Origin: Candidatus Bathyarchaeota archaeon
Lineage (GTDB): Archaea > Thermoproteota > Bathyarchaeia > 40CM-2-53-6
Reading direction: 5' to 3'
DNA: 13,622 bases
Assembly: GCA_005883085.1 (NCBI GenBank)
Contig: VBAY01000051.1
Span: 1-13,622, forward strand
The position numbers and the translations under genes are program-made. Positions 12,118 through 13,622 of the stretch are shown here, piece after piece; position 1 is the stretch's first letter; the number at the start of each line of letters is the position of its first letter. A model generated the notes under the pieces. It saw only the letters and a program-made list of their open reading frames with translations, was not told the origin of the DNA and did not search any database.

Positions 12118-12972
12118 TTGAAAAAACGGATTGGTGTGCTAGCTGTCCTCATGATTACAGCGATGGCTTTGCTAGTCTCCCCAGTCCACCCCGCCACAAT
12201 GAACCCCCAAGAGAACGTGAACCTCTACACCGGTAACAGGCTCGTAATCGACTCAAACCAGCCATCGATAAAGTCCGTGGTCGTTCGAGGGAACCTTACT
12301 GCAGCTACCCTCTCGAATAACGGGTATCCCTCGAAGAATTTCACGCTCACAACCAATTCCACCCAAATTTACACCGTTGACCTCTTGCTCTCATATCAAG
12401 CCCCCTACACTTCAGAGATAGTCATCAGTGATCCTTCGGGGTCCAAGACCCAATTCACGTCCTACTTCGTCTCCGGTGGAGACCTGAACCTCACAATATT
12501 CGCTTCGTTCCAAACGGCTCCCTCAACCGGGCCTAGCGTGCCCCTAGGTTGGTCATCTTTCTACGGCTGGGTGTCCCAGTTCGGAGGAGCATTCCCCTTC
12601 TGGATCAAGATACTCTACGCAGTCCTAGGGGCCCAATTCGCATTTGTCGGATACAGATGGATAAAATTCGAGGACGAGCGCAGGAGGATAGAGGGACACC
12701 TGCCCCCGTTAGACCGAGGAAACAAGGTCTATCTCTGGACCGAAGTTGTATTCCGCACCCTCGTCGCCGGTTTCGCCATCAGCCTAGCGGTAATGATCGG
12801 CGAGGTCCTAGTACTTCTAATCGCGCAGTACCTCTTCTTCGTCAACTTGGACCTGGTATCGCTCATTGATTTCTTTTCAATATTCTTCGTCGCGGCACTA
12901 GGAACCCTGGTCTATCTTACGAGAGAGGGCCTCGAGCGTATCTTCGACCTAAAACCGATCATGGAGGACTGA
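12118..12972 (+). CDS. three-TM membrane protein with N-terminal ectodomain
   Basis: 284 residues from a TTG at 12118 (M-KKRIGVLAVL). Residues 5-26 are a signal peptide (VLAVLMITAMALLVSPVHPA). Residues 28-140 are a secreted beta-rich domain with several N-x-S/T sites (NLT, NFT, NST). Then come hydrophobic helices at about 158-178, 209-233 and 236-266, with a charged cytoplasmic loop between the first two (KFEDERRRIEGHLPPLDRGN). The stop is followed after 3 bp by the AAA+ ATPase GTG, so the two form an operon and probably act together, for example as a membrane platform for the ATPase; this is inference from position. No binding site precedes the TTG, suggesting leaderless translation. Confidence 0.75.
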   Translation: MKKRIGVLAVLMITAMALLVSPVHPATMNPQENVNLYTGNRLVIDSNQPSIKSVVVRGNLTAATLSNNGYPSKNFTLTTNSTQIYTVDLLLSYQAPYTSEIVISDPSGSKTQFTSYFVSGGDLNLTIFASFQTAPSTGPSVPLGWSSFYGWVSQFGGAFPFWIKILYAVLGAQFAFVGYRWIKFEDERRRIEGHLPPLDRGNKVYLWTEVVFRTLVAGFAISLAVMIGEVLVLLIAQYLFFVNLDLVSLIDFFSIFFVAALGTLVYLTREGLERIFDLKPIMED

Positions 12973-12975
12973 TTT

Positions 12976-13622
12976 GTGACATCTAAAATAAAAGTGGCAT
13001 CAAACGATGATCAACTGTCCGAATTCCTCTTCGGATCCGTAAGACCATGGTGGGACAGGCAACCATGGCTTAGACGATTATTCGTTATTCCTCTCAAATC
13101 GGTCGACAAGTCCTACTCCAGATGGAGCAAGGCCAGGGTTTCCCCCAGAAGATTCCGGAAAATCCAGGAACGCTTGGACAGAGAATATCCACCGGATAAA
13201 TTCTCGCCGGCAAACCTGATCGGTCGAGATAAAGAATTCAACACTCTCATGGATTCCTTCAGACTCCACGTACTACGGCACCCGATGCTTGCAAAATATT
13301 TCGGTCGAGACGAGCTTCCAAAGGCCCTCTGTCTCGCCGGCGACAGCGGAACCGGGAAGACGTTTCTAACTATGGTCTCGTTGAGACAGATGCTCTTGGA
13401 AGGATATCGCGCCGGCGTACTAGTTACACCTGTTATCTTGAAGGGGTCGGATGTCTACTCGGAATTCTACGGAAAGAGCACTCGACAACTAGGCAGATTC
13501 CTAGACTACGCAAGCTCGGTCCCATCTGTTGTCTATATTGACGAGTTCCAGAGCTTCGGTAGAAAAGTGAGGGGAGAAACTGGTGCGGAGATAGAAGATA
13601 CAAGGCTCCAAGACGAGCTAAA
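12976..13622 (+). CDS. AAA+ ATPase, 3' end cut by window edge
   Basis: The frame from the GTG at 12976 is open to the window end (215 codons). A basic, Trp-rich N-terminal region (about 20-60) precedes the ATPase module. The Walker A motif GDSGTGKT is at residues 122-129, a pore-loop-like aromatic stretch (SDVYSEFYGKS) at 158-168, and Walker B VVYIDEF at 185-191. This order matches the classic AAA clade (Cdc48/FtsH/Vps4-like), where hexamers thread protein through the central pore. FtsH-type membrane segments are not in this protein, but the adjacent gene encodes a membrane protein. Substrate and any C-terminal protease or other domain lie outside the window. Confidence 0.88.
   Translation, partial: MTSKIKVASNDDQLSEFLFGSVRPWWDRQPWLRRLFVIPLKSVDKSYSRWSKARVSPRRFRKIQERLDREYPPDKFSPANLIGRDKEFNTLMDSFRLHVLRHPMLAKYFGRDELPKALCLAGDSGTGKTFLTMVSLRQMLLEGYRAGVLVTPVILKGSDVYSEFYGKSTRQLGRFLDYASSVPSVVYIDEFQSFGRKVRGETGAEIEDTRLQDEL

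Noticed and set aside
1..13622. CRISPR array, rRNA or insertion sequence
   Set aside because: No regularly spaced repeats, no rRNA-like sequence, and no transposase motif or terminal repeat pair was seen.

Overview
The window is archaeal. It contains an intact tRNA-Arg gene with an archaeal TATA box at the right distance, many TTG/GTG starts, an archaeal (SSV-type) tyrosine integrase split by integration, a RimI-like acetyltransferase, AbrB and ribbon-helix-helix (RHH)-like small DNA-binding proteins, and secreted proteins with Ig-like repeats typical of archaeal surface proteins. Relatives of Nitrososphaeria/Thaumarchaeota are my best guess for the host. That placement rests on protein style only and is tentative.

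Layout. Positions 1-1121 are chromosome: the 3' part of a rimI-like gene and two small genes on the minus strand. From 1122 to about 10021 lies one integrated mobile element of about 8.87 kb. It is bounded by a 39-bp direct repeat (one mismatch) of the 3' part of tRNA-Arg(GCG). The complete tRNA is at the right end (9991-10066, minus). The integrase gene is cut in two by the integration: the catalytic C-terminal part is at the left end and the N-terminal part at the right end, both reading through the att repeat in the same frame. Joined, they give a 344-residue integrase, the normal size for the SSV-type family.

Inside the element, the left module (1154-4840, plus strand) is a tight set of genes with 4-bp overlaps: int(C), a small beta-rich protein, a zinc-ribbon/winged-helix protein, a small protein, a Pro/Ser-rich disordered protein that probably carries a one-base frame break, an HNH nuclease and a multi-zinc-ribbon protein. 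A long imperfect hairpin (4841-4893) closes this module. The right module (5016-9727) is surface-oriented: a secreted beta-sandwich protein, a 553-residue secreted protein with an Ig-like domain, an octaglycine linker and a degenerate Hint domain (minus strand), and a C-terminally anchored GOLD-like membrane protein. Degraded gene remnants (one PIN-like) lie between them. An AbrB-type regulator plus an overlapping zinc-finger ORF is divergent from int(N). No capsid, packaging ATPase, polymerase or recognisable replication initiator is visible, so virus versus plasmid cannot be decided.

Positions 10067-13622 are chromosome again: a 48-residue small protein, an unknown membrane protein, two minus-strand membrane proteins (one overlapping its convergent neighbour by 111 bp), and an operon of a three-TM membrane protein with an ectodomain followed by an AAA+ ATPase that runs off the window end.

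The most interesting idea is a promoter/gene switch. In the circular form, the promoter in front of int(N) would drive the whole integrase plus the overlapping left operon. Integration cuts that operon away from its promoter and leaves the AbrB regulator next to the orphaned int(N) promoter.
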